Shown: positions 52,871-64,000 of the stretch, piece by piece
Position numbering within the stretch: the stretch's first letter is position 1
Layout: every line of letters starts with the position of its first letter
Program-made: the position numbers and the translations under genes
Notes under the pieces: model-generated
What the model was told of the DNA's origin: nothing
Databases searched by the model: none
The model's input: the letters and a program-made list of their open reading frames with translations, nothing else
NCBI GenBank assembly: GCA_013368325.1
Contig: JAACJK010000069.1
Location: 1-64,000 of the forward strand
DNA from: Ephemerocybe angulata
Lineage: Eukaryota; Basidiomycota; Agaricomycetes; Agaricales; Psathyrellaceae
DNA length: 64,000 nt
Reading direction: 5' to 3'

Positions 52871-53223
52871 TTTCCATGAAGGAACGACCGGGATATGTAC
52901 ATGCTGCCATAGCATTCTCTCCTTAGACCAACCACAGAACATTCCCAATTCTTGTAGTAGGTTTGACAAATTAAGGTATGGGGGGATATACATGGCACTA
53001 TCCAGAAACTCCCCATGCCTTCTGCATTGGAGAAGATCAAGCTGTATTCGATAGTTGACATAGGCTAACATCCTTGCCATTTTGACAATTCCGACCTCAA
53101 ATGAGCGAAGAGTTATAAGGTATGTGACAGTTCGACATATTCTCGCATTCGACAAGGTGCCTCCCCTGATCGGGTCTGCTAACAACTATAAGCTGGGGTG
53201 TAATGATCAACTTCTCCATTGAA
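52871..53223. other. Stretch without a supported gene
   Basis: It follows the NLR truncation point and leads into the tandem repeat. Nothing recognisable. Confidence 0.35.
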
Positions 53224-53775
53224 GACGATCTTGAGAAGCACTGCAAGGCTTTACAATCCACGGGTATGTTGGCGGTGGCCAAAAACCCTGGCTCTGTGGT
53301 ACACCTACTAAGGATGTATCAGCGGCGACTGACCTCCGGTTTTGATCATTTCTCCCCTACAGATGACCTTGAGAAGCACTGCAAGGTTTTACAATCCTCG
53401 GGGATGTTGGCAGTGGCCAGAAACCCTGGCTCTGTGGTACGCTTGCCAAGGATGTATCAGCGGCGACTCACCTCCGGGTTTGATCATTTCTCTCCTACAG
53501 ATGACCTTGAGAAGCACTGCAAGGTTTTACAATCCTCGGGGATGTTGGCAGTGGCCAGAAATCCTGGCTCTGTGGTACGCTTGCCAAGGATGTATCAGCG
53601 GCAACTCACCTCCGGTTTCGATCATTTCTCCATTACAGATGAACTTGAGAAGCACTGCAAGGTTTTACAATCTGCGGGGACGTTGGCAGTGGCCAGAAAC
53701 CCAGGCTCTGTGGGACACTTGCTAAGAATATATCAGTGGCGACCTACGTCTGGATGTTATAAGAGAGCAAAGGTC
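53224..53775 (+). repeat. Four tandem copies of a 138-bp unit
   Basis: Units begin at about 53224, 53362, 53500 and 53638, each with GAYCTTGAGAAGCACTGCAA and CTGGCTCTGTGG. The length is a multiple of three, so one frame stays open through all units (46 residues each, starting DDLEKHCKVLQSSGM). Each unit also contains GTATCAG...TTTCTCCYNTACAG, which could be a 47-nt intron. Coding status is unclear. Confidence 0.85.
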
Positions 53776-54401
53776 GATGGGCACGATAACTGGCTACAAT
53801 TACCATAGTGTTGGTGCTGCTGATAGACCTTATCTTACAGTTGTTTCTGGTAAGCAACACAACATACACCTTTCGTGTGGATGTCATCTGGTCCCGATGT
53901 CTGGCTGGATATAGTAGCCAGAGATCAGTATCATAACATATGCTCAACTTGACAATATCTGCCATTCTGATGCCACTTGCAACCGACAATCAAATCCAGC
54001 GATGTGGTCAACATGACAGAGCCGCCGGGCAAGGCTCACAACTACCACCATGTAAGCTTAGATACTTGACTGTGACAGCAAGTCTTGTTGCTGAGGCTGG
54101 GAATTGTTGGTGCAATGAGCTGCAGCTGAGGGGCGTCAAGACGGAGTATCCAGTTTGCCAACCTATCTTTATACGTCGAAGATTTGTCGTCAATACCAGG
54201 CATTCACTCTATACCATGACTTATCTGCCACTAGAATAGCGATGACTATGACAACACCGAAGGGAGATTCAACTGAAGAATGGAATCATTCTGAATAACT
54301 TTAAAACAGGCTCGGATATACAAAATGGACTGGTGTTATTATCGGGATATATACTACTAGCATGGAGTGCAACACTATGAACGTAGATAGTACTACAGAA
54401 T
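53776..54401. other. Stretch without a supported gene
   Basis: Short ORFs only; it separates the tandem repeat from the 3' end of the minus-strand gene at 54402. Confidence 0.35.
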
Positions 54402-55951
54402 CTATAGGTTAGGCTCCTCCGAATTGTGAGTGTTCGTGACATTCTGCAAGGCACGGCGGCGAGCCTTGATGGCAGCCAAGGCACTATTTGGTGGCACCAC
54501 ACGTTGTGCATTTGAGAAAGAAGGGAATATCTTCCTGAAGTGAGAGAGGTAGACTATCAGCCAAGCATACACGCTATAGAATGGCAGAAACTTACTGGTT
54601 CCACCACCTCAAAAGTGAGTTGATTTCCTTCTGCTCATCAGGGTCTTCTAGAACCTCAAGCAACGATATGAAGAAGGTTTCCGAGTCGGTCTCCCTATCG
54701 GTACGGGAGAACACTGATGCAGAACTAAGCGCAAATCGAACCTGTGGACGTTAGCAAAATCCCCCACCTGAGGACTGAGCTGTAACGCTTACCTGGGTTG
54801 CAATGTATGCAATGGCGGCTCGTGTAACCTGAGTCATGCCATGGATCCTTGCGTTTCCAGAGCGCGTGGCCCTCGGCTCATCATCGACAGAGCTGGGCGA
54901 AGTAAAGACATGCTTGAAGCCCTGTTTAGTGAAACATCAGACTCGACTGAACGATGAAGCATGAGAGTTTAAAAAGGTACCATCACAAGAAGATTGCCTT
55001 TGAGAAACCCCTTATACGGGTCCTGAGGGTTATATGTCTCGTTCTGAAAGAGGAAAAGAGGCCAGTGGTCACCAGTAACGATGATCTCCTTGCTGCGCAT
55101 CTGCCGTTTGACTCTATGGATTCATGAATATAAGCCAACTCAAAGTCATTAATAGTCATCAGTACTTACTCCTCGTTATTCCAGTCAAGTCCGGTAGGGC
55201 AGAGGAGAAGCCCGGTTCATTCGTGGTTAAAACCTCGGTTAGCCTTGATGTTTCGTGCCAATGGAGGTCGCAAAGGCTCCCCACTGGATGGAACGATCCA
55301 GTCTAGGATAGCCCCTTTCATGCTCTTAGTATCGTCAGATCGGCCAGAGGCAGCACCTTTCTGTATCTTCAGCAATATAGTCGTCAGCCTCTGGGTAAGA
55401 CATCGACATTCTGCATTAACGCACCATGTTTGCTATTGCCATTACTTCCTCCTCACTCGACGACATCAAGCGATCCTCCAGGCCCGGAACCATATTCATG
55501 AGCTTTTTATACACCCTGATCTCTCGCCTTTCTCTGTTAACAAGTAAGTGACGCGACTATTCAATGGAATGGTTATGGAAAACTAACTGCTGTGTTTCGG
55601 CGGGAGTGCTATCGTCCGAATTGATCCCAGTGTTAAGGAGGGCATGCATGTTGGCGAATGCATAAATAGCTCGTCCAAAATGGCATCCATGGTGGACAAG
55701 TGGGTCGGTACAGAGATTTCTAGGGCCCAATGCCTCTATTATATATGCGAAGATTGATAAAAAGGTTTGAGCAAAACATACGGGCGCTTTCGAGGTGGCA
55801 TTGTCAAAGCACCGTACTGTCTCTTCTGGCCGGCACCTGGGCTGGCCGGCCGATGTTGGGTCCCATATCGTGGTCTGCTACCTGAGCCTGACGTGCCCCC
55901 ACCGTGCTCACTGAAGTCCTCATTGTGATCTAGAAGGGAGGAAGCAGACAT
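54402..55951 (-). pseudogene. Conserved agaricomycete hypothetical protein (DUF6698-like), one nonsense codon
   Basis: From MSASSLLDHNEDFSEHGGGT at 55951 through about eight short introns to a stop at 54402-54404. Diagnostic stretches: LEDRLMSSSEEEVMAI, KGAASGRSDDTKSMKGAILD, TGLLLCPTGLDWNNE, DHWPLFLFQNETYNPQDPYK, GFKHVFTSPSSVDDEPRATR, VRFALSSASVFSRTD and LLRWWNQKIFP. This wording matches a multicopy mushroom family that I believe is annotated DUF6698; its function is unknown. In the exon reading IKANRGFNHE the next codon is TGA (complement of 55217-55219), where relatives have Arg (HERTG), a CGA-to-TGA change. All splice sites otherwise look functional, so the lesion is recent. Confidence 0.65.
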
Positions 55952-56508
55952 GTTGTAGTAAGAGTCTGAGGGAAGGGCAAATGACTTGCCAAATGAGAAT
56001 CAGCTTCTGGCTATTTATCTTTCCCATAATTCCGAGGACCACTCTCAAATGAGCTTCACATCCGAGCTCTCCGATCCGAGGTGTCTCTGCTCGGCTGTCA
56101 CTTCTACATAGCCGAGGTATGCCTCCCTTCAAGTTGGACTCTCCCAACATCTGTGATCCCCGTTGCGAAATTCGGCTTGAGGACAAGGTCCGAAATTGAC
56201 CGGCGGCAGCACAAGTTTTGATTCCCAACATCATCCGGCTTGAGATTGGCAGAACATGTCAGTCGGTAATTCAATCTGCATCTCCAAGATACCGATCATG
56301 CTGCAGAGACTTACCTTCAGCTTGCCAGTGAACTGTCCCAGTGATGCCCTGAAGGCTAGCATTCGGAGTACGACTATACACTTGGATGATTTATGACTGG
56401 CCTAGAGTCCAATAGTTTAACATATATAATAAATAGTGATATTCGGGCAACAGAACAACAAGATAAACTAGGCCAAATGAAGTCTGGGAGGTATTACATA
56501 GTGGCTAA
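55952..56508. other. Spacer between two minus-strand genes
   Basis: A minus-strand ORF (56234-55920) is probably upstream untranslated sequence of the 55951 gene. Nothing else is supported. Confidence 0.4.
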
Positions 56509-57496
56509 CTAGTACTGGAGGCCATCAAGGGTGACGGCAATGGCAGACTCATCCAAACTCTCTGTTTTCATTGTAAGCCAGTTGCCCATGAGATAGGGAG
56601 AATTGGGCATACCATTGAAACCTTGCAAGTAAGATATAGCCATCTCCAATGCAATCTTGATACGGCTATAGATGTCCTGCTTGACCTTGATGCGGATGTC
56701 TAATTGAGAATGAATGAGGTCATCAGGCTTTACTTTCCTGCCAGTGTCTATTGTTGCAAGGACTCACATTCCAGATACCGAATGACGATGCGGAGTTCCT
56801 CCTGCATGTGCGAAATGGCATTGAGAGACCAGTTGTAGTACGAAGCCAGAGAGGACTTCAGAATGGAGCAAGCCTTCGAGTTCAAGTCTTGATGCCAGGA
56901 CCAAATAAGCAAGGAACCCAGGATAGTTATGAGGGTAACATACCGAAAGCCAAGGTCACCCACAGAAGCAGTGCCCCAACTGCGACCCACATCACAATGC
57001 TCAAGTAGCCTTGGCGCTGGTGCAAACCGACGATAGCCTGAGGTTCAGCCTTGCGAACGGCAGCCAGAGTTTTCATCTTGCGAGTGCCAGTCGGAGCATG
57101 CGAATCTTGTCCAGCAGGGAGGGCGCTGTGCAGGCCAACCGACTTGGACCAGCTGCGTTCGACAGGCCCCATAACACGAATATCAACAAACTCTTTCACC
57201 TTCTCATGGTGATTGCTCCCAGCATAAATGACCAAAGTGAGCTCGCCGTCGGCACGGATGCATCGAATGACATGGCTTTCTCCTAACTGGTGGGCAATCC
57301 GTTTGAAGCGTGCAGCGTCTTGGGGTGGCATAAGCATGATGGAAGCCCCGGGGTACTGGTCATCGTCAATGAAGCGATTGAGCTCGTGGATTAGGAGGTT
57401 CCGGGTATCCAAATCGCTGATAGAGGGTTGCTTGTCGTCCAAGCTGGTGCTGATGGCGTGCGTAGGCTGGGATGCAGTGGCTACTTTGTTCGGCAT
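56509..57496 (-). CDS. Hypothetical single-pass membrane protein
   Basis: The ATG at 57496 gives MPNKVATASQPTHAISTSLD; the frame is open upstream and could start earlier. The N-terminal part is soluble (LIHELNRFIDDDQYPGASIM, HVIRCIRADGELTLVIYAG). Then comes a basic stretch and a hydrophobic helix YLSIVMWVAVGALLLWVTLA, probably membrane-spanning. Introns after about 56942 and near 56763 lead to KACSILKSSLASYYNWSLNA, EELRIVIRYLE and IRIKVKQDIYSRIKIALEMA, ending at 56509-56511. Splice phases are consistent. The family is not recognised. Confidence 0.5.
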
Positions 57497-57690
57497 GGAG
57501 GGCAGAAGGGGCTGGTGTCTGAGACTTAGTAGTAGGGCTGTGCAAGGCTGAGTTTGGAGGAAATGAAAGCGACAAACTCGACACAAGCTGAACATCCTTC
57601 CCTTTAAACGAATTGGAGACTTTGATTGACATATCGGCTACATTAAGTTCTCATCTCGGCTACCACTAGCCCAAATAGGATGCCGGCATC

Positions 57691-57960
57691 TTATTGACCT
57701 TTCCTGCCATCATTTTCACCTCTTCGAAAGCCGGTGCTCCTGGATGGCCTGGAAGACGATGTGTGTTTCCCATGCATTAATAGCCCAAAGCCTGACACCG
57801 GTGGGCCAGATTTGCCAAGACCAGGCTTCGCAATTCGGGCCGAAACGCAAGAGCGGCGAAGGAATCGTGATTGTTCTCGCACTGACTGACTGGGAGGTTG
57901 CTGCTCGAAGTCAGTGATGCTGAATCCGAGGAGGGAAGTGCTTGGAGTCTGGGAAGCCAT
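57691..57960 (-). CDS. Small hypothetical protein, 89 aa
   Basis: MASQTPSTSLLGFSITDFEQ through a Ser/Arg/Gly-rich basic end (RPSRSTGFRRGEND). Single exon, compositionally plausible but without recognised features. It could be the first exon of a longer gene. Confidence 0.3.
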   Translation of the reverse strand: MASQTPSTSLLGFSITDFEQQPPSQSVREQSRFLRRSCVSARIAKPGLGKSGPPVSGFGLLMHGKHTSSSRPSRSTGFRRGENDGRKGQ

Positions 57961-58153
57961 CCTCGAGCTATTACTGGAACGCCGGGTGGTAACAGTAGCC
58001 TGAGGGCTACTGTTATACCGGCGGCAGCCTGAGGTTGGAATGACGACAGTGTGAGTGGAAATTTGATTTCCTCGTCTGAATGGGTACGAATGATATCAAT
58101 TAGCTGAGCTTCAAGTTCTGCGATTCTTGACGATGCGAGAATGGTAGTCGCAC

Positions 58154-59026
58154 CTACCTGATACTAGTAAGAGGCCTGAGCGTCTTTGGGGCGGGAAGAT
58201 CGGGCGGCAACATTGGAAGTCGTAGCCCGCCATTGGCATGTAGTACCACCCACTGCCAACCGTAGAAACATGCTTGGCGACGAGAGCTAGTAGTGATGCC
58301 TCGGACAATTGCCCTGGATAGGAGCCTATTCCAAACTCTCGACGATTCTGGCATCCCACAAGCTAGTCGTTTCCATGATCATAATGATGGTTTAGTATGT
58401 GAGTTTCAAGTCGACTAAGACGGGGTCAAGGCGCCCTCACCATCCGGATATCGAGCCCCACTGTTGGAGCGGTATGAGTGCTTGATCGCTCGATGCACAT
58501 GTTCATTACTCAGGCCATAGTCTTCGCAGCCTTGCCAGCCTTGTAGTAGTACATTCTGGAAGTGTGATTTTTGAGATCGAAGTTAGTAGGTGATTGCTGC
58601 ACTCAGTGCAGGGAATGGACTGACCCCGGTGGGAGAGGCTGCCCGCCGCCAACTTTCCAACTGCCAGTCTGTCAACGCCTGCCAGCAATTCCTCTCGAGA
58701 ATAAGACGTTGCAGAGTCACTGAATACAAGGGATTCCCTCTATGAGTTCCAACGCTTAAGAGTGGACTAGTATGCAACATACCTTTCATGCCAAGTTGTA
58801 CATCACTGAACGGGCAAGCCGACAGCCTGAGGACATCAACTTGACAGTCCCAGCGTTGGCTGCCGATGTCCAGGGACTCTGAAGGCATGAGTATTAGTAG
58901 TCTGCAGCCAGTGGGAGGCTGATATCTTCTTTCCAAGGCCTCGGACGGCGAAATCCGGAAGGAATACGAGTGGCATAATAAGATGGCGAAGCTTGAGCCG
59001 AGTCCCACCAGGTTCTTGGCAAGCAT
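58154..59026 (-). CDS. Tentative multi-exon gene with signal-peptide-like start
   Basis: MLAKNLVGLGSSFAILLCHS at 59026 resembles a signal peptide or membrane anchor, followed by LERRYQPPTGCRLLILMPSE and CQVDVLRLSACPFSDVQLGM. A donor GTATGT near 58784 and later exons (QGWQGCEDYGLSNEHVHRAI, then a Cys/Tyr-containing exon ending about 58154) are possible, but I could not join them in one unambiguous phase. It may be a secreted protein or a decayed gene. Confidence 0.3.
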
Positions 59027-60051
59027 CCTGCCATAGTATACAAGGGGCCTCCGGGATCGGAATTTCGGACCTGAGGTCGTTTTTCTCCAGACTGGCCGGC
59101 AGGTACCCCTACCTACCTACCTGTGGGAATATATCTCCCAATTTGGTAATATTATGATGTCATCTTTTTGGCTTTGACCACCCAAACTCAAGCTTGATGA
59201 CAGAATTGGTTTCAAATTGAGTGCTACTAGCTACTAACATGTACTTTTAGACATGTATCTGAGTCTAGTATCACATCTCCTGCAAATGTCAGACTAGGAG
59301 TCAGGTTATGCAGACCATACATGAATGGACATGTTTTCCCACCCTAGCATTATACTTTCTGTGCATGTTTTTAGTACATTTGTTGTGTGTATACATGAAG
59401 TTGACCCACCAAACAAACAACTGGGTGCTAATCTGCCTCAGAAATGCGCCTTTTGCCCCTCAAATTTCCTTTTTGGGCCATGTCAAAATTCTCCGGGGCA
59501 GAGCCCCAGACCCCCTACCTACCTATACCCCCAGTCCGGGATTTTGATCCCGGAGGCCCCTTGATAGTATATGTACCCTAAGTAAGCGAGTACCATTGCT
59601 CAGCTGCAGAATTAGGGTATAGATATACTTGAGACTTACCATTCGAATGCTCGACAACGATCCATATAATGACATGGGGCGATGTCCAGAAGTCGGGGTC
59701 ATGCAACTTCAGTGTGGGGGTGGATGGCCCAGAGTTGGAGTCCATGTTCAAGCAGGGATGTTCAATCTAGTGAGCGCCCCGGGGGCCTTATAAGATAGAG
59801 CTAAGTTGATGACATTTAATACCAAGGTATAGGGTCAAGAAAGAAGCAGGGAAACACACTCTTGGATTAACATCGGGTTAATGGGAAGCATAATCATTGG
59901 AGTATATCTGGCATTAATGCGGATCCATATTGCTTTGTCGGCGTTGAAGAACTTCGCTGAGGGACAATGCACACCCGGGACTTGGCAATCGGTGATAACC
60001 CATGATTGCGAAAACATGAAATACAACGGTAAACTTCGGTTCAACTTGAAT
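59027..60051. other. Intergenic stretch, no supported gene
   Basis: Contains CCTACCTACCTACC runs (near 59108 and 59512) and a small hairpin CCGGGAT-TTTG-ATCCCGG (about 59536-59553). No gene recognised. Confidence 0.45.
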
Positions 60052-63000
60052 CTACATGTAAAAGTCATCGTCAGAATCGGAATCATTGCCTCCAGAACTG
60101 CTTGAACTTTCCGAGGATGGGTCATGTTCGGATGAACCACCCTCTATCGAGTCATCCTTTCCTAAGGTGTCGTATTCAGGGTCATCTGAATCCGGCTCCT
60201 GTCCCGACCCCTCCTGTGGATTTCCACTGTTACTGGGATTTCCGACTTCGTCGTTTCCACCCCCGGTGTCGACTTCCATCATATTGGAGCCTGGTACTGT
60301 GTCTCCAGCCTGACCATGAGTGTCAAGAGTGTCAGGTACCATGCCTGTTAGTACGTCGGATATTGGCCTATTCGTGTAAGTATGTCCCACAGCAAGACCC
60401 CAATGAAAGCGCATTGTCATATCACGGTCGACGAACCTGTTCAGAAGGAATCTGGCAGTTAGGATTGGCAATTCGGAGGATGCGTAAAAGCTACACACCG
60501 ATTGACAATGTACTCTTCCCACTCGCTAATGTCCTTCGCACCCTTTGAGAATATGCGTCCGCTGTCCACCTTCGGGTCGTATTTTTGGCCGAGGGAAAAG
60601 CGAGGAATGATATGCGCTGCACGGAGGACATCCCGTGGATCGAGGAAGTCACAGGATTCCGGGTCGTTCAGTGGGGCGAGGGACAGCCTATCAAGCCGCT
60701 TTGACGCCCAGGTCTGCTCGTTAGCCTCTTTTGGTATGTACCAGCGGATCCAGAGGAAGTCGAATCGGCGTTTCTTGAGATCTAGTTTGCCCTGCCCCCC
60801 ATAGATGAGGTTGGTGTGAAAGACTCCTAAAACACGCCCGTAGACATAGTGGTGACCTTCATCCGAGTTGGAGCCCATAGGGAGGTCTGAGGCGGCAGAC
60901 TCCGAGTCCAATGCGTCGCCTCCACGTATGGACATGAAGTCGTGCTTCGCTGACGAGGGTTTGATAATGTCGCAGTCTCGACGACAGTCGTAGGTCGTGT
61001 ACCGTATGCGGAGGATACTGTGACGATAGATCCTATCTGAATGCAGATACAGATGGTTTAAATCATTGTCTGAGAACGAAGATGACAAGGACTCCAGTGC
61101 CGGTATCGATGATGAATAGTCGTCCAGGTTGTTCCTTGCTTCATGGAGAAGCTCAGCTATGAGGCAAGGGAATAGATGTCTTTTAAGCTTGGGGAGAAAG
61201 TCCTGAAGATCCAATTTCGCTGACCATCAACACGATAAATTGGACGTTCACCGATACAAACACTCACCCTCATGGCAGGATCCCCTGCATTAATTCTCAA
61301 AAAACGGTCGAGGTTGACTGGCACATTCTGGGACTTCCCAATGAAGTAGCGAGACGGCCGGCCATCCTGTAAAGTCCACTCCCGTGGATCTTCGTCGTCA
61401 ATGTCACGGTCATGCTTTCCCTTCCCCGACATGATTCGCTTTCGCAGCTTCTTGATCCTGGTCTGGCCAGCTTGGATCTGCGATATTTGCCGAGGGACAT
61501 CTTTCTTGTTGGTTCTTCTATATCTTGCTTTGGAAAATCGGTGAAATCGCTCGGACTAGAGGGTATCTGATGTCAGAAAGCCATGGGCGGCAAGAAGAGG
61601 TCTCAAACAAGCCCACCTGCTGCGTCGAGTAGGAATCAGTGGTGCCATACGCTCGAATATAACTTGCTACGTATCCAAGGCCATGAAATTTCGGGACATT
61701 GAGGTTCCAAGACTTGGCTTTCCTACCTGAAAGATGATGAGGCGATGGATCGATAAGCAACCCGAGTCTAGGTTTGGAAGGGCTTACCATCATCTTCTGC
61801 AGCTCTGGACGATGACTTAGTAGGATTAGGTACCACGTTAGCTGGTGTTGCGAGGACTGCGGCAGTGCATCATGTTAGATGTGAGGGCTTATCACTGGCT
61901 ATCACGGACGTACCGCCATCCCCAGGCACCGATGGTGAGGCTGAAGGCTCAGGATCATTCCGACCCCCTACATGGGCTGCACTGGTTGCAGGGACTGAGC
62001 CGGTAGCTATATCATTGTTCGAATCATGCAGTGGGTCAGAACATTATTCCACCATGACATCCATGACTGGAACTCTCACCTGCGGGCGCTTGCTCTTGCA
62101 CCAGAGGAGCCTGACCAAGGGCAGTGGGTATAGTGCTGGCCGGGGTTTCCTTCTTCTTGCCACGCCCGGCCTTACCGCTAGTCGTAGCCTTATCCGCCTT
62201 ATCCGCCTTATCCTTTTTCGTAGCCTTATCCGCCTTATCCTTTTTCGAACTCTCACGGGCTTCCCTTCGCTTTCGTGCCTCATACTCGCGCTGAAGCTCC
62301 TGCGTTGGGAAAACCTTGCAAGTCTTTTCTTCGAAGAGTCGACAGTCCTCACCCAGGGTCATAGTCCAAAGGTCGAGAACAGTAACAGTCAAATCTGTGT
62401 GGATGCGCATCTTCGCCAAAGAGTGCCAGTGGGCCAGTGTGAAGAGGACGTCTTGAATGCGTGCCTCGTGGTCAACGGGAAAAAGACCCTCGAAAGCAGG
62501 AAGAGCACACTGAGTAATCCAAATTAGCGTTGTACCACGGAGACAGCACGGATAGAGTAACTCTTACTTGCAAAATGTTCTCATAGTCGCGAGCAGCGAA
62601 CTGCTTCATCCCTGAGACGTTATTGCTGAAGCGCCGTATAGTATCACTGCCGAAGGTCGCAATTGCACGAAATCTAGTCAGGTATGCCCATGACACAAGT
62701 CAGCAGAGGGGGTCAAGCCTTCAACATGTAGAAAGCACGACTCACCGAGCGTTAAGCACAGGTATACGTGTCTTATCGACTACTTCTAACATACGAAGGA
62801 GCTGTATGAAAAGATCCTTCCAAATTCCAATCTCGACTTCGTGTAAGATATCAACAGCCGGTAGGCTGTAGATATCCAGACCAAAACTTGACAATCGGTC
62901 CGAGAAGGCATTCTATTGTTCAATTTTAAACTGGTGTCAGTGACTTGAAACGTAATGCAAGCATAGTGTTTGAGCTTACCTGGGTGGGTACCAGTGACGA

Positions 63001-64000
63001 GGGCTTCAAAAGCTCCTCAACATCCTTGTGGTTCACGGCGTTGTATCTCTTGTAGATATACTTGCGAGCCTGTAGAACCTTCCTCTTCCTTTCGCTGTCG
63101 TCTTTCCGTCGCTCACTCTCCCGCTTAAGTCGGTCGTCCTTGCTCCCCATCCCAGCAACCTCGTCTATGTGAATCAGACACCTAGTGCACGGGTGATCAC
63201 CCTTCTGTCTAATGTTGACGACCATAATCCTAGAGAGCGTTTCAGCTTTAAGTCTCCGGAATAAGAATGAAAAGGAATAAACTTTTCAGGATAATCAGCC
63301 GAATAGGTCATGATGCGAGGGTATACACGACGTCGAACATTATCAAAGCAGTCCACAACCAGACCGTGCTCATAGGCGTGTACAAACTCATCGTCAAGGA
63401 GGACACGCCACTGTGCTTGAAAGAGCTCTCGTTTGAGGTGGGTTTTCATTGTGTCTGGAACGCCTTTCTTCCCAGGCCGATGTTGGATGTACCAGTCAGT
63501 CAACTGATCGGGTAGCTGTAGTTTGATTAACTATTGTCCTACTGGAAGACATATGTTGCTTACAGTTTCGAAATATGCGACTTCTTCAAATAGCTGAAGT
63601 GAAGGTCGCCCACGTCGGTATTTAGAATCGTTCCCTAAAAGAAGGTAGAGTGGCCAAATGTTGGCAGACCCTCCAAACGTCGCCAGTGTTGTGGTGTCCG
63701 ACGCGAACATCATCCCAAGAACATATCTGGGCAACGAATCCTCAGATAGCTCTGGTGCTGATAACTATGAGGAACGAATGATCAGAACTGAGCCAGACTT
63801 TGAATTGAGATGAGGTTTGCACTTGGATATCACGATATGCTTGGAGGAAGGCGGGTGAATGGTGAAGGTCACCATACACACGAACGTCGAGACCATCTTC
63901 AGTCCGCCAGCGAAGGTCAGTTGGGAGGAAATGGAAATAGTCTCCATGACCGTTGGAGTTTTGAAGACGATCGAGGATGATCGGGATGAGTGGTCGGTAC
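60052..64000 (-). CDS. Plavaka-like transposase, 5' partial
   Basis: The frame is open at the right edge (NGHGDYFHFLPTDLRWRTED) and ends at 60052-60054. Landmarks in order: MFASDTTTLATFGGSANIWP, where relatives have a conserved Asp-x-Thr motif before the YPLYLxxGN block (here LYLLLGNDSKYRRGR); VYPRIMTYSADYPEK; a Cys pair (HPCTRCLIH); LPAVDILHEVEIGIWKDLFI; VSGMKQFAARDYENILQC; a Lys/Asp repeat tract (KKDKADK); LNVPKFHGLGYVASYIRAYG with SERFHRFSKARYRRTNKKDV; and an acidic Ser/Asp-rich tail. This order matches the large Plavaka-type transposases of agaricomycetes. About ten short introns were seen and no obvious stop lies within exons. Exact exon limits are approximate. Confidence 0.7.
62180..62250 (-). 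repeat. Short tandem repeat encoding KDKADKAT units
   Basis: GCCTTATCCGCCTTATCC-type units on the plus strand encode a Lys/Asp/Ala repeat in a disordered linker of the Plavaka-like protein. Confidence 0.75.

Overview
The window reads as nuclear DNA of a basidiomycete fungus, most likely class Agaricomycetes. Coding regions are broken by many 45-75 bp GT-AG introns. The mobile-element families are those known to be expanded in mushroom-forming fungi: KDZ transposases with Cys-cluster N-termini, a TET/JBP-type dioxygenase beside a KDZ relic, a Plavaka-like transposase, a Crypton/Ndc10-type tyrosine recombinase and a GEN1-like XPG nuclease. I see no certain housekeeping gene. All family assignments are from motif recognition by eye; no search was run.

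Layout. 1-12.0 kb: a Ty3/gypsy retrotransposon on the minus strand (gag 10.5-8.4 kb, protease 8.4-7.1 kb, pol 7.1-3.3 kb). Its three reading frames are joined by two in-phase -1 slippery heptamers, each followed by a stem-loop. Two intron-containing genes lie antisense to it on its 3' side (1-3.1 kb). 12.05-17.3 kb: a KDZ transposase relic, two unknown plus-strand genes and a minus-strand TET/JBP-like dioxygenase. 18.2-27.1 kb: a minus-strand host-type gene split by a young, intact Ty1/copia element (18930-25160, near-identical LTRs, 5-bp duplication AACCA). 27.1-33.8 kb: gene fragments and hypothetical genes, including repeated copies of the N-terminal module of the split gene.

34.9-48.5 kb: a second KDZ transposase gene whose reading frame would be intact except for a nested insertion. 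A 9.7 kb element with terminal inverted repeats and a 9-bp duplication (TATATCGCA) splits it between its first and second catalytic acidic motifs. Inside that element sits a 7.86 kb hAT-like element (38262-46117; 15-bp perfect inverted termini, 8-bp duplication TCCACAGG). This one has no recognisable hAT transposase. It carries two apparently intact minus-strand genes: a Crypton-type tyrosine recombinase with a GCR1-like C-terminus, and a GEN1/XPG-type structure-specific nuclease with SUMO-interaction-like tails. I consider it the most interesting object in the window.

48.5-50.9 kb: a gene-free array of dozens of variants of the 12-bp palindrome GTGATGCATCAC, immediately downstream of the KDZ gene. 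51-60 kb: a small coiled-coil gene, a truncated NACHT/NLR gene, a 138-bp tandem repeat, a conserved agaricomycete hypothetical gene killed by one nonsense codon, and a possible membrane protein. 60.05-64 kb: a minus-strand Plavaka-like transposase running off the right edge.
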